From: Mesorhizobium sp.
Lineage (GTDB): Bacteria; Pseudomonadota; Alphaproteobacteria; Rhizobiales; Rhizobiaceae
DNA length: 36,190 nucleotides
NCBI RefSeq assembly: GCF_004962925.1
Contig: NZ_SUEO01000023.1
Location: 10,620 to 46,809 of the forward strand
Direction of reading: 5' to 3'
Part shown: in pieces, positions 25,795 through 34,666 of the stretch
Layout: each line of letters opens with the position of its first letter
How positions within the stretch are numbered: position 1 is the first letter of the stretch
The notes under the pieces: model-generated
The model's database searches: none
The model's input: only the letters and a program-made list of their open reading frames with translations
What the model was told of the DNA's origin: nothing
Program-made: the position numbers and the translations under genes

Positions 25795-25891
25795 GCCACC
25801 AGAGCGGTACAACCGTCATTCGCGGCGTCGCCGGGCGACCGAACGCGTGACAGCGCGGTCGCCGGGCGGCAGCTTCCATCGGGAGTCAAGC

Positions 25892-27601
25892 ATGACCTAT
25901 GCCCTTTCCAGCCCCTCGCAGCGTGTATCGTCGAGACCAGGACAAACGGCGGCAGTGCTGGTGATCGCACTCTTCCTGGGGGTGTTCCTCATCGTTCCGG
26001 CAGGCACGGTCATCTACGCAGCGTTCACGGAAAAAGGCACCGGGACGTTTACCTTCGTCAACTTCTTCGATTTCTTCGGCACCGATCTGTTCGTCCGCTC
26101 GTTCTGGAACTCGGTGTACGTTTCAGGCATGTCTGTGATCTGGGCGACGGTGCTCGCGCTGCCGCTTGCGGTACTCACCACACGCTTCGAATTTCGCGGC
26201 GCCATCGTTATACAGACGCTGGGTTTCGTGCCGTTGATCATGCCGCCCTTCGTCGGTGCGGTGGCGATGCAGTTGCTGTTCGGCCGCAACGGAACGGTGA
26301 ACCTGCTGCTCAACGACTGGTGCGGCTTCAAGCTGCCTTTCATGGACGGCCCGAACGGCGTCATCTTCGTGCAATCACTGCACTATTTCCCATTCATCCT
26401 GATCAACCTGTCGACCAGCCTGCGCAATATCGACCGTGCGATGGAAGAGGCCGCCCAGAATCTTGGCGCGTCCGGATTTCGCCTGTTCAGGCGCATCGTC
26501 TTTCCGCTCGCCATGCCTGGCTATCTTGCCGGAGCCTCGCTGGTCTTCGTGAAAGTCTTCGATGATCTCGCCACGCCGCTGCTGCTCAACGTCAAGGACA
26601 TGCTGGCGCCGCAAGCCTATCTGCGTGTCACCTCGGTCGGCCTCACCGATCCGATGGGATATGTCATTTCGGTCATTCTGATCGCGGTGTCGATCTTTGC
26701 CATGTGGGTGTCGGCGATCACCATGCGCGGCAAGGACTATTCGACCGTTCAGCGCGGCGGTGGCGGCCTGTCGCGACGCCAGCTCGGAACTGGAGAAAGC
26801 GTCGTTGCCTATGGCGTCGTCATGCTTATCCTGCTTCTGGTGCTGTCGCCGCATATTGGCCTACTGCTTCTCTCCCTCGCGACGGTCTGGTCGTTCAGCC
26901 CATTGCCGGATGCATTCACCGTGGCGCATTACGGCCGCGTCTTCGGGGAGAGTTCGCTCTACATCAAGAACACGCTGATCTATGCATCGCTCGCTGGCCT
27001 GATCGACGTGGTCGTCGGCGGTGCCATCGCCTATCTCGTGCTTCGGACCAGGATCGTCGGTCGCCGTTGGCTCGACTGGGCCGCAACCTCGGCACTCGCC
27101 ATCCCCGGCGTCGTGCTTGGCATCGGGTATCTCCGCACCTTCTACGGCGTCACGTTGCCTGATGGCACGCCGTTGGCGACGCTCTGGGTCATGGTCGTCC
27201 TCGCGCTTGCGATCCGCCGCCTGCCTTATGCGCTACGCGCATGTTACGCGGCTCTCCAGCAGATTTCGGAATCGCTCGAGGAGGCCGCGGAAAATCTCGG
27301 CGCCACTAAATTGCGCACCGTCAGACGGATCGTGCTGCCGCTGATGATGGGGGGCCTGCTCGCCGGTTTCGTTACCAGCTTCTCCACCGCGGCGGTGGAA
27401 TTGTCGGCGACGCTGATGCTGATCCAAAGCAATTCGGACGCACCGATCGCCTACGGGCTTTACGTCTTCATGCAATCGCCTGCCGGCCGCGGCCCAGGTG
27501 CCGCGCTCGGTGTCATCGCCGTCGTCATGGTGGCGCTCTGCACCCTTCTGTCCCACTACCTTATCGAACGGCGCCAGAAGGCAAACGGAATGGCCAAGTG
27601 A
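25892..27601 (+). CDS. ABC importer permease, fused double-domain (FbpB/AfuB type)
   Basis: A 569-residue membrane protein with two copies of the binding-protein-dependent transport domain in one chain (about 12 helices). Each half carries an EAA coupling loop: EEAAQNLGASGFRLFRRIV in the first and EEAAENLGATKLRTVRRIV in the second. This fused design is typical of the AfuB/FbpB/SfuB group. GGGAG lies about 7 bases before the ATG at 25892; the longer frame upstream overlaps the binding-protein gene in another frame and is not real. Eighteen bases after its stop comes the ATPase ATG. Confidence 0.93.
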   Translation: MTYALSSPSQRVSSRPGQTAAVLVIALFLGVFLIVPAGTVIYAAFTEKGTGTFTFVNFFDFFGTDLFVRSFWNSVYVSGMSVIWATVLALPLAVLTTRFEFRGAIVIQTLGFVPLIMPPFVGAVAMQLLFGRNGTVNLLLNDWCGFKLPFMDGPNGVIFVQSLHYFPFILINLSTSLRNIDRAMEEAAQNLGASGFRLFRRIVFPLAMPGYLAGASLVFVKVFDDLATPLLLNVKDMLAPQAYLRVTSVGLTDPMGYVISVILIAVSIFAMWVSAITMRGKDYSTVQRGGGGLSRRQLGTGESVVAYGVVMLILLLVLSPHIGLLLLSLATVWSFSPLPDAFTVAHYGRVFGESSLYIKNTLIYASLAGLIDVVVGGAIAYLVLRTRIVGRRWLDWAATSALAIPGVVLGIGYLRTFYGVTLPDGTPLATLWVMVVLALAIRRLPYALRACYAALQQISESLEEAAENLGATKLRTVRRIVLPLMMGGLLAGFVTSFSTAAVELSATLMLIQSNSDAPIAYGLYVFMQSPAGRGPGAALGVIAVVMVALCTLLSHYLIERRQKANGMAK

Positions 27602-27618
27602 GCCAAAGGAGAAAAACA

Positions 27619-28716
27619 ATGGATGCAACGGTCACTGAAACCGGCCTTGCCGGCTCGGCCAAGGAAATCAACATCCGCGACGTCGATCTGTTTTACGGCG
27701 ATCTTCACGTGCTGAAGAACGTCAACCTCGACATCCGGCCAGGTGAATTCTTCGCCTTTCTCGGTCCATCGGGTTGCGGCAAGACCACGCTGCTGAGGCT
27801 GATCGCCGGCTTCAACACGGCCCGCAATGGCCAAGTGATGATCGCGGGAAAGGACGTACTCGGCACGCCGCCCTGGAAACGCGATATCGGCATGGTGTTT
27901 CAGTCCTATGCTTTGTGGCCGCATCTCACTGTCAGGAAAAATGTTGCGTTCGGCCTTGAGGAACGGCGGCTGCCGCGCGCCGAGATCGACCGCAATGTTT
28001 ACGCGGCGCTCGACCTCGTCGGGTTGCGGCATCTCGCCGATCGCCGGCCTGCGCAGCTTTCCGGCGGCCAGCAGCAGCGCGTCGCCGTTGCACGCACCAT
28101 CGCAATCGAGCCGAAAGTCCTGCTTCTCGACGAACCTCTTTCCAACCTGGATGCCAAGATGCGGGTCCAGGTACGCCGCGAATTGCGCGATCTCCAACAG
28201 CGGCTTCACCTGACCACGATTTTTGTCACTCACGACCAGGAAGAGGCCAACACAATCTGCGACCGCATAGCGGTGTTCAACGACGGTCAGATACAGCAGG
28301 TCGGAACACCCATGGATCTGTATGAAAAGCCGACCAATCTGTTCGTCGCCAATTTTCTCGGGACAGCCAACATCCTGAATGGAAAAGTCGGCGGTTCTGG
28401 CGCCGCGAAGACGTTTGAGGTGGAGGGTGGTGGCGTCGTGCCGATACCGGAAGGCGTGGGCGTTCCGGCAAATGGCAAGCTGGTTTTCCGACCGCAGTAT
28501 GCGACGCTCGGCAAAGCAGCCGACGGCGCGGCCCACTTGCCTGGGGCCATCGTGCATCGAGAGTTTCTCGGGGCCACGGTCCGCTACGGCGTCAAAATTG
28601 GCTCATCGGAGGTGCTGGTCGACCAGCCGTTCCATTCCGGCGCGTCGTTGCTTGAAACGGGCACCGCGGCCGACGTCGGATTGCAGCCCGCATCCGCCCT
28701 ATGGCTGGCGGCGTGA
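27619..28716 (+). CDS. ABC importer ATP-binding subunit (AfuC/PotA type)
   Basis: A 365-residue ATPase with Walker A GPSGCGKTT (near residue 47), Q-loop FQSYALWPHLTV, signature LSGGQQQRVAVART, Walker B VLLLDEPLSNLDA and the switch His in THDQEEA. A C-terminal TOBE-like regulatory domain (about residues 250-360) follows. All catalytic motifs are intact. The ATG at 27619 has AAAGGAG about 10 bases upstream; the GTG at 27598 overlapping the permease stop is a weaker alternative. It powers the permease just upstream. Confidence 0.95.
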   Translation: MDATVTETGLAGSAKEINIRDVDLFYGDLHVLKNVNLDIRPGEFFAFLGPSGCGKTTLLRLIAGFNTARNGQVMIAGKDVLGTPPWKRDIGMVFQSYALWPHLTVRKNVAFGLEERRLPRAEIDRNVYAALDLVGLRHLADRRPAQLSGGQQQRVAVARTIAIEPKVLLLDEPLSNLDAKMRVQVRRELRDLQQRLHLTTIFVTHDQEEANTICDRIAVFNDGQIQQVGTPMDLYEKPTNLFVANFLGTANILNGKVGGSGAAKTFEVEGGGVVPIPEGVGVPANGKLVFRPQYATLGKAADGAAHLPGAIVHREFLGATVRYGVKIGSSEVLVDQPFHSGASLLETGTAADVGLQPASALWLAA

Positions 28717-28734
28717 CCGCGAGGGGGGCGACCG

Positions 28735-29340
28735 GTGCGGCTGATATTGTTGCGTCACGGTGAAACGCTGTGGAACGCCGAGCAGCGCCTTCAGGGGCAT
28801 GACAACTCCGATCTCTCCGAACACGGCGTCCAGCAGGCCCTCAACTTCGCGCCATATGCGAGGGCGCTCATGCCGGTGGCAGTGGTCTCCTCGGATCTCG
28901 GTCAGGCCCGGCACACTGCCGCATTGATCGGTTGCGCTACCGCCCCCTCGGACAGGAGGTTGCGTGAAATCGATATGGGCGAGTGGACCGGACGCACCAG
29001 ATCGGAATTGCTCGCCGACCACAGCTGCGAATATCTCGCGTGGCGGGCAGGAGCCTATACGCCGATCAAGGGCGAGACCTGGAGCGCGTTCAGGGCACGC
29101 GTGGCGGCGGGATTGAGAGACTGGCTGGCATGGGCGGCAGGAGATGTGCTCGCCGTGGTTCATGAAGGCGTGGTGCGCGCTGCGTGCCACGAGTTTCTCG
29201 ATCTGCCACCGGGAAACGCCGTTCCTGTGACGCCGGGAACGGCGACCCTCCTCAGCTTCGCTTCCGCCGAAGCGTCGAGCGCCAAACTCGAAGGTTACAA
29301 CATCGGCCCGTTCCTGCCGGATGATTTGGCCGCCGACTGA
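28735..29340 (+). CDS. Histidine phosphatase family protein (phosphoglycerate mutase-like)
   Basis: A 201-residue branch-2-like histidine phosphatase. The phospho-acceptor is His8 in LLRHGETLWN. The second catalytic His is H143 in VVHEGVVRA. A conserved acid/Arg segment (REIDMGEWTGR) follows the usual pattern. Family members hydrolyse phosphate monoesters or act as phosphoglycerate mutases; the exact substrate cannot be read from sequence. The GTG start has a GAGGGGGG tract about 8 bases upstream and lies 18 bases after the ATPase stop, so it is probably the last gene of the sigma-54-driven importer operon. That linkage suggests it acts on the imported compound, perhaps removing phosphate in the cytoplasm; no signal peptide is seen. 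Confidence 0.88.
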   Translation: MRLILLRHGETLWNAEQRLQGHDNSDLSEHGVQQALNFAPYARALMPVAVVSSDLGQARHTAALIGCATAPSDRRLREIDMGEWTGRTRSELLADHSCEYLAWRAGAYTPIKGETWSAFRARVAAGLRDWLAWAAGDVLAVVHEGVVRAACHEFLDLPPGNAVPVTPGTATLLSFASAEASSAKLEGYNIGPFLPDDLAAD

Positions 29341-29716
29341 CACGGAACGCCAATGCGGCCGGTAGCGATGCCGCTTCGATAGAGCACCATTGCACGCCGC
29401 TCACGAAACTGCGCGCTTGCAAAACAAAGCATCAGTGCGCGGCGAAGCTTCGCCTGTGATCGTACCCGTCGTATCGCATCGACCAGGACTTGAACGCCAC
29501 CCATAGTGGGACGATCGTCCAGCCGCGCCAGGCTTGTCGGTCGTCACCCAGACCGCATTACATCGGATGTTCTACGGCGGGTAGGTTACTTGACGGCGGG
29601 ATAGATGGTGGGGGCAAACTGACCAGGCCGCGCCGCATTTCGCAAGTCTCTTCACGTCGCATTCCGATCGCCCCATTTTGCTTGTTGCAAGGCCGCTGTT
29701 CCTGCCTCTTCTAATC
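29341..29716. other. Intergenic stretch between importer operon and trb operon
   Basis: No convincing gene is seen. It holds a short GCGGC/GCCGC hairpin (29355-29374), a 12-bp perfect palindrome GGACGATCGTCC (29509-29520), and a direct repeat ACGGCGGG at 29574-29581 and 29593-29600. It marks the junction between the nutrient cassette and the conjugation genes and presumably contains the trb promoter. No recognisable insertion sequence end or tRNA attachment site was found. Confidence 0.6.
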
Positions 29717-29761
29717 ATCCCCGAGCGCGGCACGAAGCAGTTCGCTGCACCAAACGGGGAT
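29717..29761 (+). promoter_or_regulatory. Candidate leader RNA fold covering the trbB ribosome binding site
   Basis: ATCCCCG (29717-29723) pairs perfectly with CGGGGAT (29755-29761), which includes the GGGGA Shine-Dalgarno of trbB (GTG at 29766). Nested inside is GCAG-TTCG-CTGC (29737-29748), a 4-bp stem capped by a stable UUCG loop. Folding would hide the binding site and could limit trbB translation. No experimental support is available. Confidence 0.4.
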
Positions 29762-29765
29762 CATC

Positions 29766-30815
29766 GTGGCAACCAATCATCATCTCGCCAGTGAAGCGGT
29801 GTCGCGCGGCGCGCGGATGCTGCGCACGGCGCTTGGGTCCGCCATAGCGGGCTTCCTGGAAGACCCCGCAATCGTCGAGGTGATGCTCAACCCAGATGGT
29901 CGGCTCTGGGTCGATCGGTTACAGGAAGGACTTGTCGCCACCGGCCTAGTTCTTGTCCCGGCCGATGGCGAGCGAATTGTGCGCCTCGTCGCGCACCATG
30001 TCGGTGCCGAGGTGCATCCCGGTAGCCCTCTCGTTTCGGCCGAACTGCCGGAAACGGGCGAGCGCTTCGAGGGCCTGCTCCCGCCTGTTGTGGCAGCACC
30101 CACCTTCGCCATCCGCAAGCCCGCCGTCGCTGTGTTCACCCTTCAAGATTACGTCGCCGCCGGTATCATGACGGAAGCCCAAGCCGACGTGCTGCGGCTC
30201 GCCGTCGAGAAGCGCAAGAATTTGCTTGTCGCCGGCGGCACATCGACCGGCAAGACCACGCTGGTCAATGCGCTGCTGGCCGAAGTCGCGAAGACCGTTG
30301 AGCGCATCGTGCTGATTGAGGACACGCGCGAGCTCCAGTGTGCCGCGCCGAACCTCGTCGCCTTGCGCACCAAGGATGGTGTCGCCTCACTCTCCGATCT
30401 GGTGAAGTCGTCGTTGCGGCTTCGCCCCGATCGCATTCCCGTCGGCGAGGTGCGCGGCGCCGAGGCCCTCGATCTTTTAAAGGCATGGGGCACCGGCCAC
30501 CCGGGCGGCATCGGCACCATCCATGCCGGTTCGGTGCTTGGAGCCCTGCGCCGTCTCGAACAACTCGTGCAGGAAGCTGTCGTCGCCGTCCCGCGCGCGC
30601 TCATTGCCGAAACGATCGACGTTGTTGCCGTTCTCTCCGGCCATGGCTCGGCCCGACGCCTGGTTGAGATCGCACTCGTCGACGGCCTCGATCCTGCCAC
30701 TGGCGACTACCGGACGCTCGAAGCCAAGCTCGAGACCGAACCAAATTCGAATCCCCACTCACCCATGGAGCCTCAGAATGAATCCGATCCGCTTCACTTC
30801 ATCGTCTATCCCTAG
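29766..30815 (+). CDS. trbB: Conjugal transfer ATPase TrbB (VirB11 family)
   Basis: A 349-residue VirB11-type hexameric ATPase of the mating-pair apparatus. Walker [10 protein letters not shown] is at residues 157-165. The Asp box [11 protein letters not shown] follows, then the [20 protein letters not shown] segment and the His box [11 protein letters not shown]. All motifs are intact. The start is GTG at 29766 after GGGGA. It is slightly longer than usual TrbB because its C-terminal tail extends 38 bases into trbC. It energises pilus assembly and substrate transfer at the inner membrane, and is the first gene of the trb operon. Confidence 0.95.
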   Translation: MATNHHLASEAVSRGARMLRTALGSAIAGFLEDPAIVEVMLNPDGRLWVDRLQEGLVATGLVLVPADGERIVRLVAHHVGAEVHPGSPLVSAELPETGERFEGLLPPVVAAPTFAIRKPAVAVFTLQDYVAAGIMTEAQADVLRLAVEKRKNLLVAGGTSTGKTTLVNALLAEVAKTVERIVLIEDTRELQCAAPNLVALRTKDGVASLSDLVKSSLRLRPDRIPVGEVRGAEALDLLKAWGTGHPGGIGTIHAGSVLGALRRLEQLVQEAVVAVPRALIAETIDVVAVLSGHGSARRLVEIALVDGLDPATGDYRTLEAKLETEPNSNPHSPMEPQNESDPLHFIVYP

Positions 30816-31128
30816 GTTTGGTGCGATGCTCCCGCTTGTCGCTGCGACTGCTGCGGTCACGGCCATGATGATCGCGCCTGCCCATGCGGCCGGCTCCTCC
30901 ATGCCTTGGGAGGAGCCGCTTCAACAAATCCTGGAATCGATCGAGGGACCGGTCGCCAAGATCGTGGCGGTGATCATCATTATCGTCACCGGCCTGTCGC
31001 TGGCCTTCGGCGACACGTCGGGCGGATTCCGTCGCCTGATCCAGATCGTGTTCGGCCTGTCGATCGCCTTCGCGGCTAGCTCGTTCTTCCTGTCCTTCTT
31101 CTCCTTCGGCGGCGGGGCGCTGATCTGA
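30778..31128 (+). CDS. trbC: Conjugative pilin TrbC (VirB2 family)
   Basis: A 116-residue propilin. It has a long signal region (about residues 17-40, ending AHA before AGSSMPW), then a mature part with two hydrophobic helices (about 57-74 and 85-108) separated by FGDTSGGFRRLIQ, the classic TrbC/VirB2 layout. The ATG at 30778 lies within the 3' end of trbB. Its stop overlaps the trbD ATG (TGATG). In IncP plasmids TrbC is cyclised; whether this one is cannot be told. Confidence 0.93.
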   Translation: MNPIRFTSSSIPRFGAMLPLVAATAAVTAMMIAPAHAAGSSMPWEEPLQQILESIEGPVAKIVAVIIIIVTGLSLAFGDTSGGFRRLIQIVFGLSIAFAASSFFLSFFSFGGGALI

Positions 31129-31391
31129 TGGAGGAGGATGTCAGTGGCTTTTTCGCGCCGATCCATCGCGCGCTGACCGAACCGATCCTGCTCGGTGGCG
31201 CGCCGCGCGCGGTCGCCATCGCCAACGGCACGCTGGCCGGCGCGGTCGGACTGGGACTTCGCCTGTGGATCGTCGGTCTCGTCATCTGGGCGATCGGCCA
31301 TTTCGCGGCTGTCTGGGCCGCCAAGCGCGATGCGCAGTTCGTCGACGTGGTCCGCCGGCACCTGCGCTATCCCACATATTTCGGCTGCTGA
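31128..31391 (+). CDS. trbD: Conjugal transfer protein TrbD (VirB3 family)
   Basis: An 87-residue VirB3-like inner-membrane protein. The N-terminal motif FFAPIHRALTEPILLGGAPR is characteristic of TrbD. One or two hydrophobic segments follow (about residues 26-62), with a short C-terminal tail. It works next to the TrbE ATPase in pilus assembly. Its ATG overlaps the trbC stop and it ends 13 bases before trbE, consistent with tight coupling. Confidence 0.93.
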   Translation: MEEDVSGFFAPIHRALTEPILLGGAPRAVAIANGTLAGAVGLGLRLWIVGLVIWAIGHFAAVWAAKRDAQFVDVVRRHLRYPTYFGC

Positions 31392-31404
31392 GAGGTTTCC
31401 CCCA

Positions 31405-33912
31405 ATGATGAACCTTGCCGAGTACCGCAAGAAGAGCACGAACCTTGCCGATTATCTGCCGTGGGCGGCCCTGGTCGCACCGGGCGTGGTGCTCAACAAG
31501 GATGGCAGCTTTCAAAGGACGGCGCGCTTCCGCGGTCCCGATCTGGATTCTGCCACGCCAGCGGAACTGGTCGGCACGACGGCGCGGCTGAACAGCGCGC
31601 TGCGCCGTCTCGGCTCCGGCTGGGCGATTTTCGTCGAGGCTCAGCGTAATCCCGCCACCGACTATCCCAACAGCCAGTTCCCGGATTCCGCATCGGCACT
31701 TCTTGAGATCGAACGGCGCGAGCAGTTCGAGGACTCCGGTGTGCTGTTCGAGAGCAGCTATTTCCTCACCTTCGTCTGGCTGCCGCCGACCGAGGAGGCG
31801 TCGCGGACGGAGCGCTGGCTTTACGAAGGTCGGGAAAAGACCGGGATCGATCCGTGGGAGTTCCTCAAAAGTTTCGTCGATCGCACCGACCGCGTGCTGA
31901 ACCTGGTCGAAGGTCTCGTTCCAGAAGCTGCCTGGCTCGATGACGGGGAGACGCTGACCTATCTGCACTCCACCATCTCGACCAAGCGCCATCGTGTCCG
32001 TGTTCCCGAGGTGCCAATGCATCTCGACGCGCTTCTGGTCGATCAACTGCTCGCCGGCGGATTGGAACCTCGGCTAGGCGAGTTTCACCTACGCACGCTC
32101 ACCATCACCGGTTTCCCAACAGCAACCTTTCCGGGGATCCTCGACGACCTCAATCGGCTTGCCTTTGCCTATCGCTGGTCGACGCGGGCGATCATGCTCG
32201 ACAAAACCGACGCGACCAGGCTGCTGACGAAAATCCGTCGCCAGTGGTTCGCCAAGAGGAAGTCCGTCGCTGCGATCCTCAAGGAGGTGATGACCAATGA
32301 GGCATCGGTCCTCGTCGACACGGACGCTGCCAACAAGGCGGCCGATGCGGATGCGGCCCTTCAGGACCTCGGCTCCGACCAGATCGGCGAAGCTTACGTC
32401 ACCACCACCGTAGCTGTCTGGGATGCCGATCAGTCGATCGCCGACGAGAAACTTCGGCTGGTGGAAAAAGTCATTCAAGGGCGGGACTTCACCTGCATCG
32501 TCGAAGGCGTCAATGCCATCGAGGCATGGCTCGGCGGTATTCCCGGCCATGTTTACGCGAATGTCCGCCAACCGCCGCTGTCGACCCTGAACCTCGCCCA
32601 TATGATGCCGCTTTCGGCTGTCTGGGCAGGCCCCGAAACAGACGATCATTTTGGCGCGCCGCCGCTGTTCTTTGCCAGGACAGAAGGGGCTACGCCGTTC
32701 CGGTTCTCGCTTCATGTCGGTGATGTCGGCCATACTCTCGTCGTCGGCCCGACGGGTGCCGGCAAGTCGGTGCTGTTGGCGATGATGGCGCTGCAGTTCC
32801 GACGCTACGAGAACAACCGGATATTTGCCTTCGATTTCGGCGGCTCGATTCGCGCCGCAATGCTCGCCATGGGCGGCGACTGGCACAATCTCGGCAGCAA
32901 TGCATCGATCGAGCAGGGGCAGAATGATCCGCTTGCGCGGCTCTCCTTGGCCGATCTGTCGGACGACGTCGCCCCCGTCTCGCTGCAGCCTCTCAGCCGC
33001 ATCCATCACACGCCGGAGCGGGCCTGGGCGGCCGGATGGCTGGGCGACATTCTTCTGCGAGAGGGCGTTCCCATCACGCCGGAGGTCAGAGAATATCTCT
33101 GGTCGGCACTGACGTCGCTGGCCTCCGCGCCGGCTCAGGAACGAACGCTGACCGGGCTGACGGTGCTGCTGCAGTCCTCGCCGCTGAAGCAGGCGCTGCG
33201 GCCCTATTGCATCGGCGGTCCCTATGGCCGGCTGCTCGACGCCGAGCATGAGCGTCTTGGTGAGGCCTCGGTCCAGGCCTTCGAGACCGAAGGCCTGATC
33301 GGCACAGGGGCGGCCCCGGCTGTGCTTGCCTATCTATTCCACCGCATCGAGCAGCGGATGGACGGCAGGCCGACGCTGCTGATCATCGACGAGGGATGGC
33401 TGGCACTCGACGATGGCGGGTTCGCCGATCAGCTTCGCGAATGGTTGAAGACTCTTCGCAAGAAGAACGCCTCCGTCATCTTCGCCACGCAATCGCTCTC
33501 CGACATTGACGGCAGCAGGATCGCACCGGCCATCGTCGAAAGCTGCCCAACTCGGTTGTTCCTGCCCAACGATCGCGCCATCGAGCCACAGATTGCCGAG
33601 ATCTACCGACGCTTCGGCCTCAACGATCGCCAGATCGAAATCGTCGCCAGGGCGACGCCAAAGCGCGACTATTACTGCCAGTCGCGGCGCGGCAACCGGC
33701 TGTTCGAACTCGGCCTCGGCCCGATAGCCCTGGCGCTCTGCGCTGCGTCCTCGAAGTCGGATCAGGCGGCGATCGAACGGATCATTGCCGAGGGAGGCAG
33801 AGAACACTTCCTCAAGGCCTGGCTTGCCGATCGCGGTCTCTCGTGGGCGGCCGACCTCATCCCCGATCTCACCAACGTCATCGACCAATCGACAAAGGAG
33901 GTTTCCTCATGA
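31405..33912 (+). CDS. trbE: Conjugal transfer ATPase TrbE (VirB4 family)
   Basis: An 835-residue VirB4-type ATPase, the largest energy-providing part of the mating-pair machine. The N-terminal CagE/TrbE-type domain opens with MNLAEYRKKSTNLADYLPWA. The C-terminal NTPase has Walker A GPTGAGKS at residues 448-455 and Walker B LLIIDEGWLAL near residue 655, followed by FATQSLSDI. Length and motifs are normal. Two adjacent ATGs (31405 and 31408) are possible starts; the much longer frame upstream is trbD in another frame. The stop overlaps the trbJ start (ATGA). Confidence 0.96.
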   Translation: MMNLAEYRKKSTNLADYLPWAALVAPGVVLNKDGSFQRTARFRGPDLDSATPAELVGTTARLNSALRRLGSGWAIFVEAQRNPATDYPNSQFPDSASALLEIERREQFEDSGVLFESSYFLTFVWLPPTEEASRTERWLYEGREKTGIDPWEFLKSFVDRTDRVLNLVEGLVPEAAWLDDGETLTYLHSTISTKRHRVRVPEVPMHLDALLVDQLLAGGLEPRLGEFHLRTLTITGFPTATFPGILDDLNRLAFAYRWSTRAIMLDKTDATRLLTKIRRQWFAKRKSVAAILKEVMTNEASVLVDTDAANKAADADAALQDLGSDQIGEAYVTTTVAVWDADQSIADEKLRLVEKVIQGRDFTCIVEGVNAIEAWLGGIPGHVYANVRQPPLSTLNLAHMMPLSAVWAGPETDDHFGAPPLFFARTEGATPFRFSLHVGDVGHTLVVGPTGAGKSVLLAMMALQFRRYENNRIFAFDFGGSIRAAMLAMGGDWHNLGSNASIEQGQNDPLARLSLADLSDDVAPVSLQPLSRIHHTPERAWAAGWLGDILLREGVPITPEVREYLWSALTSLASAPAQERTLTGLTVLLQSSPLKQALRPYCIGGPYGRLLDAEHERLGEASVQAFETEGLIGTGAAPAVLAYLFHRIEQRMDGRPTLLIIDEGWLALDDGGFADQLREWLKTLRKKNASVIFATQSLSDIDGSRIAPAIVESCPTRLFLPNDRAIEPQIAEIYRRFGLNDRQIEIVARATPKRDYYCQSRRGNRLFELGLGPIALALCAASSKSDQAAIERIIAEGGREHFLKAWLADRGLSWAADLIPDLTNVIDQSTKEVSS

Positions 33913-34658
33913 AAACCGTTCTTGCACGTCACCGCATCCGCCGCATGGCTGCCGCCGGTACTCTTGTTGCCACAGTTGCGCTGTCAGTGACACCGGCATC
34001 AGCGTTCATCGTTTTTGATCCCAGGAATTACGCCGAGAACCTGCTTTCGGCATCGCGAGCCCTCGAGCAGATCCAGAATCAGATCACCTCGCTTCAGAAC
34101 GAGGCGCAGATGCTGATTAACCAGGCGAAGAACCTCACCTCGCTGCCGACCTCGATGCTTGACCAGATCGAAGGCAATTTCTCCGAGATGAAGACCCTGC
34201 TCGGCGAGGCCAACAAACTCGCCTATAGCGTTCAGGACATCGATAGCCAGTTTACGTCCGCTTATGAGAATTTTGGCTCTGACCTCTCGAGCCAACAACT
34301 TGTCGATGGTGCACGCAAGCGCTGGCAGACCTCGGTGTCGGCGTTCGAGCATTCGGTGAAGGCTGGAGCCGTCGCCGTCGGCAATATCGATGGGACACAA
34401 GAGCAGACCAGCGCGCTGGTTGATGCCAGCCAGTCGGCCGTCGGCGAGCTGCAGGCAACGCAAGCCGGTAACCAGCTTCTCGCTGTTCAGGCCAGGCAGG
34501 TGGCGGACCTCACCGCAATGCTCGCTGCGCAGGGTCGCGCGGAAGCGTTGGAGAAGGCCGGGCAGGCGGCAGCGCAGGAGCAAGCACGAGAACAGTTCAG
34601 CCGCTTCATGACGGGCAGCAGCTACAGCCCCTCATCCGTAAAAATGTTCCACGACTGA
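33909..34658 (+). CDS. trbJ: Conjugal transfer protein TrbJ (VirB5-like)
   Basis: A 249-residue exported protein. The signal peptide (about residues 1-33) ends ASA before FIVFDPRNYAENLL, a hallmark TrbJ beginning. The rest is long, Gln/Ala-rich, and strongly helical, as in VirB5-type minor pilus components. A conserved YSSSVKMF-like end is reflected in SYSPSSVKMF. The ATG overlaps the trbE stop; the upstream extension of this frame is not needed. It lies 8 bases before trbK. Confidence 0.92.
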   Translation: MKTVLARHRIRRMAAAGTLVATVALSVTPASAFIVFDPRNYAENLLSASRALEQIQNQITSLQNEAQMLINQAKNLTSLPTSMLDQIEGNFSEMKTLLGEANKLAYSVQDIDSQFTSAYENFGSDLSSQQLVDGARKRWQTSVSAFEHSVKAGAVAVGNIDGTQEQTSALVDASQSAVGELQATQAGNQLLAVQARQVADLTAMLAAQGRAEALEKAGQAAAQEQAREQFSRFMTGSSYSPSSVKMFHD

Positions 34659-34666
34659 GGCAGGTC

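Noticed and set aside
24421..28716. Naming the ABC system a ferric iron importer
   Set aside because: The fold group is often labelled that way automatically, but the closest functional parallels in layout (PgtC, AfuABC) handle organic phosphates, and a phosphatase is linked.
29355..29374. Terminator after the phosphatase gene
   Set aside because: The 5-bp stem has a 10-base loop and no U-run, so it is too weak to call.
29295..29504. Minus-strand open frame of 69 codons in the gap before trbB
   Set aside because: It overlaps the phosphatase gene, shows no recognisable family or good ribosome binding site, and has an arginine-rich shadow-like composition.
29341..29765. TraR-type box or oriT upstream of trbB
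   Set aside because: No 18-bp dyad like the TraR site was found. The 12-bp palindrome at 29509 does not match it, and no nick-region signature was recognised.
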